Origin: Drosophila persimilis
Taxonomy: Eukaryota; Arthropoda; Insecta; Diptera; Drosophilidae
DNA length: 64,000 nt
Direction: 5' to 3'
Assembly (NCBI RefSeq): GCF_003286085.1
Contig: NW_020825298.1
Span: forward strand, 4,216,001-4,280,000
Positions 35,581-49,600 of this stretch are shown piece by piece; within the stretch, counting starts at the first letter, position 1; the number at the start of each line of letters is the position of its first letter. A program made the translations under genes and the position numbers. The notes below the pieces were generated by a model that saw nothing but the letters and a program-made list of their open reading frames with translations, did no database searches and was not told the origin of the DNA.

Positions 35581-38500
35581 TAACAGACAACGGGCGGCAT
35601 TTTACGCACGAAAAACATCAACGGAATCCGAAAAACCAAAATGCTAGGATCCGAAATAAACATATCAAACAGAAGTCTAGGAAACAATAGAGAAATTATT
35701 TAGTAAATATACACGAACTTATGAGAGCAGCAAACATCTATCGAGGCTCTATATGAAACACCTATTCAAATACAAAATGTTGTGCGGGTTTTGTTTGCTT
35801 TGGTTCTATTCCACAGATGTCTGTGGTGCGTGTTAATTATTTATAGAACAATGCGAATATTCAGGTATACATACAAAAGTATCTGCATAAATTGCCGCTG
35901 GCTGGAACTTGTTGTCGTCTGCTTAATGTCTTTTTGGTTAATCAATAGATCCCCCGATTGAGATTATGCTAAGGAACTCTTAAGGAACTCTCCCCCTAAA
36001 ACGTGCAACTCTGTTGGAACGGGCATTCAAGTGCTCAATTGGTGCCTTTCATTTGGTTTCTTTTCTCAGTTTAGTTCGGTTCGGTTCAGCTCGGGTACGG
36101 TCTTTGGTACGCTTTCTTATCAACCCGCTGAGATCTTCATGCGCTTTTAGCTAATATAGGGGTGAGAGGTTTGAGTAGGGGTTGTGTCCTGGAGGGTTCA
36201 TTCTCTATCGTGACTCTCGGCAATTACTCAAAGCATTCGCTTGGCTGTTGCTACTTTCAGTTTGTTAACAATTTAATCAAATTGAACCAGACACTGGACC
36301 TGCCACCCGCTCAAGCCCTTCTCCTACCCCTATCCATGAAATTCCTTAAATAGAGTAATCGTCGAAATGTGAAAATTTACCCATTTGAAGTCCACAGTTT
36401 TATATCTCTTGCTTATCTTTCCGCGCTTTCGTTTTCGACTTCATTGAAAGTGTCCCCTTTTTTTTACTCTGGGGGAGTTTTCTCACTTGTTTTTCATTGT
36501 CCTGCTACGTGATTTATCTACACCTTCCGACGGTTTTATTTCTGGCGGTATACGTGTACGTGTCCGGTGTACTGTGTGCCCTGAGGGCAGATTATGCAAA
36601 ACATTTTCTGCTTGCACTCGAGGCGGATATTAAATTTTATTGCTCATGTTGCCATGGACTCTGGCTCTGTGGGGGAGTCCTTGGAGTCGGGAGGAGTGGC
36701 TGATTCCATTGTTGCGCTCATTGAGCACTGAAGTGGCCGTTTGGTCAATTAGCCTGGACTTCTCGTAATAGGAATGTGTGCAGTTTTTTATGGGGGGCAA
36801 ACGCGAAAGGACACCCAGCAGGAGATGGTTCCATTTGGCGGGAAGAATGACACAGTTCTAGGATTGAAAGTTGGTTTAAAGACTCTCTAAAATTGTATAT
36901 TTGAGTTCGTTTTTGAAAAGGGTCAAGTACTTATAGAATGAAAGTTTACACAGAAACAGAAAATGGAATTCTAACAGGGTTCAACTTTTCTAGACACATA
37001 GAAGAAGACCTAACGATTCCAAATGAAACGTTAGTAAATTGCCCAAAGATCTAATAGATTTTCACCCCCCCCCATCCTGAACTTTCCTCAACATTTCTCT
37101 TCATAACAACTTTATTACAAAATCACAGAGGATCATTGAAAACCCTGCAGAGTTCCAGCTGTTTACAAAATATTCTTAAAGGTGGTACAGTTCCTCTTTG
37201 AAGAAAAATCTAATGTTTTTCCGTTGTCCTTAAACACTCTCAAAGATCGCACCTTGTCCTTGATTACTGTACCTTCAATTGCCTTACTATTATGCCCCTT
37301 ATAAGAAGTTCATTAAACAGATAGACGCAGCTGCTGCCTCTCAATCTTAGCTCAATCACAAAAACCCTCAAAAGCAGATCGGATGACGTTCGGGCGAGGA
37401 ATATGTATGCTGCTGCATGCAGCAGGCGCTACACGCCCCATAGATGACGCCTCCTAGAACCACACGGCACGCGCTATCCCGCCAAGGACAAGGACAAGGA
37501 CATACGGGTTTCTTTCGTGAAGTTATTTGCACATGTTCGGATGACAAGAGCGGGGCATGTTAATTGCTACATATGCGACACACACCAAGGTATCCGCCTA
37601 CTCGGAGGGGGAAGAAGTGTGCTGCTAGGAGCTGTGACTGTGCCTGGGCCCCCGACCAACCCTCAGATAGAGACGGCGCTGATCCTTCCGGTGCCTCGAA
37701 GACAGGAAGCAATGTGCGCCGCTCTGCGAACAATTGTATTTATGCTGCGGCTGTGCCACTGAGATTCTTTTTCTCTCTGGTGGCAGCTGTCGACAGCGGT
37801 CTTGTCTCGCTCCTTGAAGTGGGCAGAAAAGGATAATCGAGCGACTTGTTTGCCCTTACTCAACTATCAACATCATTATCATCAACGTCGTTTCATACCG
37901 TTCCGTTCCGATCATCATCTTCCATGATTATCCTGGCGAAAACCGGTTGCCTCTTTTTTTTTGGGGCGTTCACCATCCATCGTCCTGGCCTGACATTTGA
38001 TTTCGCTTTCGGCGGAAATGCTTTTTCTTTCTACGGTTGTTGACACGCGATCCGATCCTGCTGTGGATCGGTGGAATGTCCTCTCGCCTTTAGAGCGTCT
38101 TCGGGGAGCGTCGGCGTGCGGCTTCTACTCTCATCCTGTTCGCGTCCTGGCGCGTGTGCCGCGCTTCCGGTTAATTATATTCGAACTGTGCAAAGAAGTC
38201 CTGCGAATGAAAGCGAAATTTTATGCTTTCAATTCTTGAATTAAATGCATATGTTCTCTCTCTCTGATTTCTGTTTTTTTCCCCTGTGCTCCCTATTCTG
38301 GCATGTCCTTTTGTGTAGGCTGTCAGTCGCCGTCGCCGTCGCAGTCGCAGCCCAGCTCCTGGCATTGTCCTTTGAGTGCTTTGCTAACTAAACAACTGCT
38401 CATTAATTGCTGGTTCTGTGCGCTTTTCTTTCATGCTCTCCAACGAAACGAAACTCCAAGACTACTACGAGTAGTCGCAGGACGATGATGACGAAGATGA

Positions 38501-41500
38501 CGATGACGAGATTTTTGGCATTATAATTTGGCTCGTGCCAGCAGCTTGCTGTAATGCGAGTAGGCGACAGGATGTCGTTGTGTGCTCTCCCCTGTGGGCT
38601 CTAGGGAAGATTCCTATTCCATCCTTCAAGGTGACGCTTCTCGAGTGACTCTAGCGGGTTCTCCTCCTAAGATTGCGTTGATTTTTCATAAAAAGAAAAC
38701 AGAAGGCAACAGAAGGGGAATTTAATGTTAAAAACCATAATTATATGCTTCTTGAATAATAATTGTGCAAGGTTGTCAAGATTTTGTCAACATTTATTCA
38801 TATTACACAACACATCTGATGGTAGAAGTAATTTTTTGCCTTTGGACAGCTGTCGGGTGTTAAGAAAAGCATTTCAAATAAGAGGATATCATTAAATATT
38901 CAAAAGGAATGCTTCTGATTTTATAAATCCAGGGAGAATTATTTAAGAAACGAGTACTTAAAGGCAGTTCGCTAATATGCTCTCGATCGTTTCCCAAGAG
39001 GCTTTTACCAAAGACAATATTTCTAAACAGTAAGATGAATAATGCCCATACGTTTCAATAGCTATATACAGCCAACCCGTGACATCTTGCTAGCTTTGCT
39101 TGTACATATGAAAGGTGAGTTCTATATTAGGTATATATTGTGATCTATTGAGTTAGCATTTAGGCAAAGAATATATTTTTGCAAAGGAGTCTTCTATGCA
39201 TGCTCGTATAAATCAGTCCTACAGTTCTCTTAAAAAATTATAATCCCTTAATTCATTCAACATATTGCCCAAATCCATTGAAAAACATATTCCCATAAAT
39301 TTAACTGTCATAACCATTCAAGTCCCATGCCATTTTCCGTTTAAGCTAATTACCTTGTTACACCTTAAACCCCTTTTGGAAGCCGCTTGCCACTTCTACC
39401 CCTGCCTCTCCCTCTCTCTGGCACGACAAGCCCTAACAAAATATTTAACTATCATGTCAAAACAGGAACACGGTACGATATTCTCCCACGCTGTAGCAAC
39501 AGGATTCATAATAGCAAATAAAACACTTCCCGAATGATTAGCATAAGGATATGAAATGTTGTTCGTCGCGTCGCTTCCTGTCATAAAAAAAGCAACAACA
39601 TAACGCAGAGGGCGACACTTCCCCGGAACAAGCGCCGTACAAGGGTTGAGCGCCTGGGCGACAGGACCTGCCAGAACCAAAAAATATAAAAAACACGGAG
39701 CTCAAACTAGACCGCGCGGCTGGGTCCAAGTCAAACGGTTGTCCGAGTCCCGAGAAAATGTTAAATTTTCAACGCGTGTCAACGTTTTTGGCTGGAAGTT
39801 GTGCCACTCCCTCTGCGCCTCCCACTCTGCCACACAGTGCCACAATGCCAGTGCGGTTAAGCGGGTTATGCAACATTTTGACATCTCTTTGGTGCTGGAC
39901 ACGCGACCCAGGGACCCGCAAGCGGGCCAATACAATTATAATTGCAACAAATTGAACGCCGCCACGCGGACACGCGTCTCTATTAGCTCATCTTCCGGTA
40001 GAACGGTGGGTGGAATGGGTATGCGAGGGGGTGGTGGAGTGGCTGAGTTGGGCTTACTTTGTTTTTCCTTCGGCTCGATTTTCCCATTCGTTGTGTGCTT
40101 TTTTTTGTGTGTGTGTTTTCTGTCCTCATTGGTTGTTTGCTGGACTTCCTCTTTGGCTGATTTATTGGCTTTTACTTATTTCCGGTCATGTCCGGTTGCT
40201 TCTGGGTCTCCGCCTGGGTGGTGTCGTGTCCGGCGACACTTTAAGGGCAATTTCCCATAAGTACTTATTATTGGCTTTCTTTTGAGTCATTTCTGTGATG
40301 TGTTGGCGGTGACACATGCTGATGAAAAAATAGATTGGCAAAAGGAATTCATGTGGATTTGCGGGATATTAATATTCATCTATGGAAATGATTTTCTTGC
40401 ATGAAAACTGGATATTATGGGAGATATTATTTGAAAATTCAGCAAACATTTTGTGTGCAGTTTTCCAATTTCAAAACATATTTTCATATCCTAATTCCAA
40501 CAATACCTCTTCATTTAAACTTCCATTCTCAAAGAGTTCATCTTTTAACACTTTGACCCCAGGCTGCATTCCTTAACCGAACATCCATCCACTGATTCCC
40601 ACAATTATTGTGGTCTCTGTGCATATCCTTTCCTTAGGACAGGGATAACGAATAGTGTTTTGGTGTACCCTTTCTTGATTTAACCAAAATATTTAAGGCA
40701 AATATTTTATAAGCTATGCATACATTTAAGCACAATTAAACGACTAAGCAGCCCAAATTACAGGCCTAATCCGAGCAGAGGTTCTCTAGGCCTGGCCCAG
40801 AGCCCTTCGCGATGGGCACAATAGGGGCACCCACACACTTACCGAGGGGTACGTACATATAATGGTAGAAAGATCTATGGGGCTTAGGTAGCCGAACGGA
40901 ATTGTCGGCCCTTTTCAAAGCTAGGGAAACCTTTCCCATTCCGTGTCCCTCTCCAGAGAACAATTGTGCACAAGTGCAGAGAGATGGAGAGGGAGAGAGA
41001 TTTGGGAAACGTATTGACAGTATTTTGACATGTTTCGACTATATTTTGATGGGTTATTAGACAGCGGCAAACATAAATCCTTTGCTACCGTTCGGCGGCA
41101 TCCCTATTGTTGTGTTCTCTCTCTTTCAGGGGCCTGTGTCCATAGTCCGGACATCGAATGGACCCAAATTAGCACAAATTACTGCCAAAATCCCTTGAGC
41201 GTTTCCCCTCTGCACAAATCAATAGGTTTTTTGCAGAACATTTTCAGCTGGCAAAGTGTTTTTTTCTTGTTCAATATTGATCAATGATCTGATAAAACGT
41301 AATTTCCTAATTGTGGTTAATTTCTGCGGCTGACCTACGATCCACTGACCAGAGGTCCTTCAGCTGCAGCTGCGGGTTTGCGCTTGAGGGCATCCTTTGG
41401 GTTGGGGTTGGAAATTATGTAAAATATTTGTGGGCATATGCAAAATTGATTAGGAAAGACCACAATGGGCAAGGGCAGATTGGTATAGGCGATAAGAGAT

Positions 41501-44500
41501 TGCAAAGGATTTTGGAATAGTTTTGGATCAAAAATTACAGCTGTAAATGCAAGCATTACGTGGCAGGCTTAAACGAGCTGTGGTAGAGTAGTAATTATCA
41601 ATATAAGATATACATAGATAACTATCAGTTGGACACTGTTTTACTGCACAGTAATCAAGATATTAGTCTTCAAAGGAATACGAAATTATTTCCATCCAAT
41701 TCTAAACTCTATTAGATATTCTAAGTCTTTTTTTGCAATAAATACAATATCTTGTATTTGAAGTACCAACTAGTAAGAGAAGGAAATATTTATTTTGAAG
41801 GGTTTCAATAGAGATACATATATGTTCAAATATGATATGTGATCCATAATCCAACCAACATTCCCATTTCTCTTGGTTAACCCTATTCTCCCTCTAATCC
41901 CTCAAAAATCGCTTTCCAACCCCATACCTCGAGATAATTATCTTCTTAAATACAATATTTTTTCCCATTAATAGGCCTCACATACCATACCATCCAATCC
42001 ACTTAACATGATGCTCCCAAACCAAAGCCTGAGCCTGAGCTAAGCCCCCCAGAATCCAAATCTTTACCTCCAGATAAATAACTTGCCTTCACACTCAATT
42101 TCGCTAATAAATATGTTTTGCCAATGTGGGCGAAAAATAATTCCCCAACCGCGTCACAACCCACCCCCATTCCCCCCCCTCTCTGATATTTAATTTCCCT
42201 TAGCTAAGCCACAATTTCCGGTGACACCTACCAGGAATATGTATAAAGAGTAACGCCCCCAACAGACATAAAATCAGGAATTTTTCGAAGCTGTCAAAAT
42301 GCGGAAAGAAATTATGACAGACGGGAGGAGAGTAGAAGAGAGGGGGGAGCTGTAGGTTGGGGGTAGGGAAATGCCAGCATACGCATCGAAAGCCAATTAG
42401 GGAAAAAAAGTAAATCACGCGTCACATGCGAAAATCTTTCATTCATTGTGGCTGGAAGGGAGAGAGGACATATCCCAACCACTTCAAACGACCTCGAAAC
42501 AGACAAAGAAATCTACCAACGAACCAACCACACACACGCACACACAGATATACCACACATGTACAGTAGTCATCCCACCCCCAACCCTTGGAGGAAGCCC
42601 AGAAGGAAGCCGAACAAGTGCCAAAAGCTGATTTCCACTGTAATTACAATTCACACTCCTCTCCCCCTCAGCGACAGGGTGGACAGGGGAGGCAAGGACT
42701 TATAGCCGGCAAAGGGGAGAAATAAAAACCATCCTGTAAATGTGTTCTTTTTGTTTGGCAGCACTTAAGCGATGGCCTCCCCACCCCTGCACCATCCATA
42801 GCAGAAAACCAAGCCAAACATTTAGCTTATTATTTCGACTAAAAGATACCCCTTATTTGGTTTTATTTATTAGGTTCTAGGCAGATCCCATACAAACTTA
42901 TAATACGTCGAAAGGATGAATATATATGATTGATCAAGAGAATTTCGCTCACCACAATACCATACTATAAAGTAATACCATACTATAATATTTATGCGAT
43001 TGCAATGAATTTTGGTGAATTGGTAGATTACTTTAATATTTGTAAATTATAGACACCACAGCCTTTTCTGAATTTGGAAATTCGAAAAAGACAACAAAAT
43101 TAGATCAGCGATTACATGTTGCTTATAAACACTTTGAATGCTCCTCATCTTATTGTTTCCATAATACATTCCATTTGTTCTTCATTCCGATCGCGATCAC
43201 TTTTGACAATTAAAAGGAGAGTACCCGCAAAGTAAGATTCTAGTATCTTTAGAATTGTGGATACCACAAGTTTTTGTAGATTTTTACTTAATTGTGCACA
43301 ACAAATCCTCCAATATCTAATTCTTTGAAATATTCTATATCCATTATGGGATCTAATGTAACAAACATTTATAGAAAATCAATATACCCTTCAACATCTC
43401 GGAATACCTGGTATAAACAGATTCTGAGAATGATGAGGAGGCTGAGCGTGGTGGGGGAAGGAGTCTGAGGATGATGATGAGTTGTCGTGTAACCCACAAA
43501 ACAGACACACCCACTCGGCGTAGAATGGTGTGGAGATGGTGGGTGGGTGTGTCTGGTGTTTCTCGGTGCCGGTGGTGGTGGTGCAGGGAAAAAACTCTTT
43601 CTGCATTACGACTCATGGCTGGGTGGTTTTTCGGCCTTCTGTGTGGGCGTCAAACGCGTGTCAGGCCTACCACTAAATAAACAAAGAGCCATCCTTGAGG
43701 GGGAGGCAATAGAAATGTCACAAACAAACCGATTAAACAAGTACTTTTCAAACAAACACCCACAGAAAAAACGAGGACTGAATCAAAGACCGAATCAGAG
43801 CCCGAACCCGAACCCAAACCCTAACCCAGACGCACAACGAAATCAAACAATAACCAAAAAGTTTCCAAGGGTGACCCAAAGCCAACCCAGCAACCCTTTG
43901 CAAAGTTCATCTAAAACATTTCCCATTTTCCTGGGACTTCCGATGATGATATACCGGAGATGACATCGGTTTGTGGGTCACGCGCCGGAAATAATTTCGG
44001 CTCTCATCTTTTGGGCATTAGCAATCTGCTCAATATGTTAATGCCTGCTTAAGCCTATTACTGCCCATTAAAAAATTATTTCTCCTTCACCAGAAAGGGA
44101 TTCGATTTTTTAAGATTTGTGCGAATTTCATGTTTAAAGTTTAGTTTAAACGAAGTGTGCCGGAAAATGTCAAATGCATGTTCGAAATGTAAATATCTAT
44201 TATCTGTTGATGCGATTAGTCGGTCAACGGGGTTTGGTCCATAATTGGCATGGTCATCTCATATGCGGGCTCTAGATGGTGGGAAATAATAATAATTGGG
44301 TTGAAGGTGTGATATAAATAAATTGTAAAAGGGTGCTGGGATGGGTTGTCAGTGGCAGAAGGAGTTAAACCTTTGGAAAAGCTGTTTATGAGAGTTTAAA
44401 AAGGGAGTCTTGGGGGAATGGGAATGGCTGTGGAGGGGTTATGTTTTCCTGGATGAAACTTAAGGGAAGATTTTAGCAGGTTTTACACGGATTTAACCTC

Positions 44501-47500
44501 ATGGATAAATATAACAGTAGACTAGAATACAATCAGGAAATTATATAGATAGGGATAGATGGAGGCGAGTTTTTATCTATAGATATTCCTGATGTAAAGC
44601 ATTGATAACTTTCTTTCCATTGAGCTAGTATTTCTATGAGATGTAGCTGTGATCCACAAATACATTTGACTGAATATCTCTTTGCAGCTTATCAAACTTA
44701 AGATTGATTCGTAGTTCCTACAATTTCCTCAAAGGAATCTCTATAAAACAATCAAACTATTCGCTCATCCAAACATGCATTCACCCAAGAAATAGAAGAA
44801 CTCTTATTCTCAGGACATGGACACATTCCCTCCTTTGTGTGTTCCCATTGCTTTGGTCTAATTTGTGGGTGTTATGGGGAATTAACCTCTTAATGAACTA
44901 ATTTACTCAAGATTAAGATGGCAAACAAAGGAGGCGACCGCAGCTAATTGTAAAAAGAGAGAGAGAGAGAGAGAGATGGAGTGAAATGGAAACAGGAATT
45001 GGAACGAGCGGGACATGGTAGGGACATGGACATGTCCTCAGGGCCTAGGTAAAAGATCTGAGATATGAACCGAGCAAATTGCCAGGCGGTTAATCTATTT
45101 AAACGCGCCAAATACGCGCGACACAAAAGCAGGCAAAAAGATAGATCATGGTCGAGTGCACAGATTTAGGGATATAGCGGATCAAAGGAGGAACAGGCCA
45201 CACGAAATCCGTCTATGGCCAGCACCCAGACAATGGCCTAAACTCGTCTAATTGCGCGCCTATGAATTGGTCAGGAGCAAAAGCAGTAGCAAAATCTGTA
45301 GCAGAACCAGGAGCAGAAGAGAATGGAGAAAGAGAAACCTGCCAAGCCGATTGTTGAGATCTGCTTCGTTCCCTTTCGCTTTCCCACTCCTGCGAACATC
45401 CCTTAATCTGTGTGTTGGTAATCGGTAATCGGCGTAGCAGGAGCAGGAGCAGGGGCAGAAGGAAGGACAATACAGCGGCCGAAATCTTTTTGAACTTTTA
45501 CTTGAGCGCAAAAGAAGGTTAGCAAAATATTATTATAAACCTTCGGAACCCATAGCCCACATAAACATGGTTCTACTCGTGTCTGCCTGGACAGACCGCA
45601 TAGGAGAGTCCTGTATCCTGTGCGTGTGTGTTTACTCTTGAATGAACCGAAAACATTTCAATTTGACAATCGTAATGGAGGCAAGGAGGAAGCGGCTCAG
45701 CGCTAATATAGGCAGGATTTGCAGGATTACATCAATTGTAAAATTGGTCAAACACCGCAATTGTTTCATTTCTCAAATAGGATATTCCGTTGCCCCAGGG
45801 GACACTCACCCACACACATAATCATAGATACAGATACAGATACAAGCCAAAGGCAGCTGTTGAGTTTCCCTTTGGTCCGGCAGGAGAGGCTCTCATCACT
45901 GGCCATTGTCCAGCGGCTGGGACTCGTCCTAGTTACACATATGCATAGACGACATAGACCCGCTTAAGTAACCAAATGTATCTCATGGATACACGCACTC
46001 ACTCACTCAATCTGGAACTCGGGGAAGGAGACAGGAACGGGAACGGCAACGGGGACGGACCTCTTGTATAATGCCTTGTAATCGCCCATGGCTTACCGCA
46101 CAGATTATGCAAGCCACGAGAACACTGCGAACACGCTCATTGATTGGGTTCATTGGAAAAACTCTCTGTTATGCATGGTCTCTTATGCATTTCCCTTCCA
46201 TCAAAGCCCCCAGCTTTCCACTCTCGAAGGTGTAAATCTTCAATTTTAAGGTTAATTCGATGTGGCACGAAATGTGAGTTGTGCAAATGTTTTATTGGTT
46301 TAGTAGAGCAGTCAGAGGGCGTACCGGCGTACTGGAGTAGTAGGTGCGATAACTAAAAGGTTGCCAAGTACGCGTATAGGAAATGGTGTGCAGATTGGAA
46401 AACGAAAGATTTGTGATCTGAGTTGCTAGACTTGAAACGGAGCCTTTTTATGTGTAATAGTTTATCATTCGAAATTTTATAAGGGAACCATTAACTATCT
46501 ACTGAAAATATATAACTTTGAGCAGGTGAAATGTCTAGTTTCCTAACTCTACTATCCCATGAAAGTATTTTACAATATTAAAATCTAAAAAAATCTAAAA
46601 AAATCTAAAAAAATTCAATAGTATCTTTAATCTGGGCTGGAATATTACAAAGAGAAACCTAGCCTTTCTATCTATAGATTCTTTATCTACATATCCAAAA
46701 TATATTTATAATCAGAATCGCTTTACCCTCCCTTCGTTATTTCCACCCCCATACCATTATAAATCCTTTAAATCCATAGCGCACCAATACTCACACAAAT
46801 ATCCCTACTTTTGGACGCTTTGAAATACTCTCTCTGTTCATAATTTATGTTTGTCCAAAATGAGCTTCAGGCACTCAAAATTAAAAAAAAGCCTAAAAAT
46901 AAATGCGAAATCCACAACCATTTTGCAAACTCATTAAAAATTAAAAAAAAGCACAGGACAGGGCAAGGAAGCAAAAAAAGGACATGAAGCCTGGTGAAAC
47001 AAACAAAAAGAGCTTGCACTCGTACTCACTCTTGCCTTCTCCCTCCTTCGCACTGTGTGTCCCACTCTGGCATTCTGTGTTACCTTTGCACTCTGCACTA
47101 TTTGCATCTCTGTCCGTCTCCCTCTTTTGCACTTTTGCAGGCTCTTTTTTTGTAGTTGTTGTTGCTCTGATATTTTATTTTTGCACTTTTTGCGAGACTT
47201 TCAAGCTTTTTGTTTTTGTAGTTTGCTGCTTGCTGGTGCTGCTGCGCTGCTCTGCATTTACAGTTAGTCCACTCTGCCAGACCATTGCACTCCTCTCCCC
47301 GTTTTCCACAGCCTCTCTGGCTCTTTCATCGTCCACTGTATTCTTCTCCTCCTATCGGGTCGCCGCCTTCCCTGTCACCTCTTTTTGCTGCCTCTCTTCC
47401 TGAGTGTGTGTGCTTGTTTGCGTATGCGAGAGCAGCGTGTTTGGTCATGCTTGCATGGCCTTTGAATCGCAATGAATGAGAGAGAGGGAAAGTATGAGAG

Positions 47501-49600
47501 CAGATGGAGCAGGAGAGGAATTACCAGTTCGTTGCCAGCAGAGGTGGTCAGCAGAGGGAGAGAACCCGAAGCTGAGAGCGTAGAGCATGAGTGGGAGGGA
47601 GTAGCAGATGGACCAGGTGGATGGGCAGCCCCAAGGTGTATTTATATGTGGTGAGGCGCTCCCTTTATTAAATGTAGCCTATTTTGTATGTTGCTTATTT
47701 CCTTCTTGGATCGCTTACTGAAAAAAAACATATGTATGAACATCCCAAAAGCAAACTTTGGAGAAACCTCACCTGGCTTTTTCAACTCTGGGATCACAAA
47801 AGGGAGTAACTGAGGAAGTATGGTATGGATCTGAATAGCTGGAGTTAGAGGGAGTACTAAGCAGATGAAATGACAGAGTGAGCAAGAAGTGGAGTAGCAG
47901 AGGGAGCAGAATGTGGATCCAAACAGTGGACGTACCGCCCCTGGGAAATAGGAGAGAGAGTTGTCGTTGTCGTTTTGGTTGGTGACTGCAAGGAGAGAGT
48001 GAGTGGTTAGAGGCCAGCAGTAGGGGCAGCTTCAGATGGAGACTGAATGGGGCCTTCAGAGGGAGCAGTATATGGCACAAAAGAGTGGACAGCCCCCAAG
48101 CGAACCGGAAATGCCATCGAGTGAGGTCAAGGTGGATCCCAGGCCGTTGTCGTTTTGGCTGCTGAATATACAGCTTTTCCAGTGGCTTTTTTTTGCTCAT
48201 TTTATTTATTTAACTAAATGCAGATTGCACATTTCTACATCTGACAGTCATTTTGCAACAAAATGTGTATCTAATAGTCATCATGATGTTCTGGACGACG
48301 CTGATGATACATATACTATAGGGCATAGTTCGTTTCGGACTGTTTTATGATGAGTGACAAGTGAGTTTGTTGAAACAGCACTCGGACACGAGTTGCAAGC
48401 AAACAAGTCCACATGGAGGTTACACACACGAGTACCAGATAGACCCCGAATCTAGCAGGGAGGCCAATGCCAATGTGAGCGGGGATATGACCTTTTTTTG
48501 GTGGTCAGGGGCGTACATAAATATGTATGCTCTGCCGTTTACTATGGAGAACTTAAAGAATAAGATTATTCAAGTATGTACATATGTATATGTGAATTTT
48601 CATTTGATTTTACTGCAAAATGTAAAAAATTCGTACCATATATATAAGTTTAGAGAATTTGCTCTTAAATTTCCATTCTTCTGCTTCCCTTCTCTTTAGC
48701 CTTGTTGCATTTTCGACTATATACCACTTATCCCACACTATCCTAAGTAGCATCCTGGCTTTCCTTTACCAAAAAACTACCATTTCAATAAGGATATCTA
48801 ATCAACAATGGACTGATATTTGCATATCGATTTCCCGCACACACAAGAGTCGAGTCGCCACAATGAGCCCCAGTCGAGGATGTTTTCGTTTACATAAAAA
48901 TGCAATGAAAATGGCGGCTACTGTGTATTTCCTTGCTCATCCTGCTCGTCCCGCGCCGCTGTCCCTTTTGCCCGTAGACCCCTAAAGAGTTGTGCTTTTG
49001 TGTGTCCCGTTAGCTGCAACTGCACAACTCCAGGATGCGCATTGCCAGGCCTCTCGGTTAGGGCTCTCGGAGAGCCCAGCCAGGCTCCCAGAGCAAACAA
49101 ACTTGAAGAAAGTCGCGTGGGAGAGGAGATATCATCAAAATGAATATGAGATTATATTTGCCTAGTGCGCGGGGGATTCTTGAGCAGGGGAAAAGGCATA
49201 CAACTTAAAGGAAACGAGAGATACATATATAAAATGAGATAGAGGGAGAGGGTACGAGTATCCTTGCCCGCTGGCAGGCGAGAGGTGAGCAAACAAAGAC
49301 GCTGATAAAACGAAATGCCAAAACGACAATTGAAAGGCACAACAAAAGACAAGAGCGGCCCTAAAAGGGGGCTACATGGAGGGGGTTTCGACTGTTGGAC
49401 TAGTGGGAAAAAGTCAACTCGAGAGGGAGTACCGGTTAGGGGTCTCCCTGGGCTGCCATTTTTTGGTGTCTGCGACTCATCCAAAATCAAGTGTGAAAGG
49501 AATACGGCCAAAGGTTGCATAGCCCTAGACTTCTCTTTCACTCTCTCCTATCTGTGGCTGATTCTATCCCTCTTATTCCCCCTCACTCTCTTCCTATTCT
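35581..49600. other. Non-coding DNA, right part of the erm gene desert
   Basis: About 14 kb without a recognisable protein gene. Frames up to 204 codons exist but read as low-complexity or Cys/Ser/Phe-rich translations of pyrimidine runs. Small repeats include GA runs at 44957, a 10-bp repeat at 46581-46613 and an imperfect duplication of AATACCATACTATAA near 42956-42990. In D. melanogaster the DNA upstream of erm holds neuroblast and intermediate-progenitor enhancers, so the same is expected here. Confidence 0.45.
46581..46614. repeat. Short tandem repeat, 10-bp unit
   Basis: Three and a half copies of AAATCTAAAA in a row. Confidence 0.85.

Noticed and set aside
39646-40260. 204-codon open frame on the plus strand
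   Set aside because: Low-complexity, Cys/Ser/Phe-rich second half from T-rich DNA, no recognisable domain, no splice or UTR structure, and a competing open frame of similar quality overlapping it.
40599-40613. Palindrome CCACAAT-T-ATTGTGG
   Set aside because: Too short to separate from chance in 64 kb, and nothing nearby gives it a context.
43547-43963. 138-codon frame ending in PNPNPNPN, with AACCCGAACCC-like DNA suggesting a telomere-like array
   Set aside because: Only a few degenerate six-base units; Drosophila telomeres are not made of such repeats, and the protein reads as low complexity.
48346-48366. ATGATGAGTGACAA before GTGAGT, as a first coding exon of erm
   Set aside because: The phase does not fit the erm acceptor at 52237 without shifting the frame.
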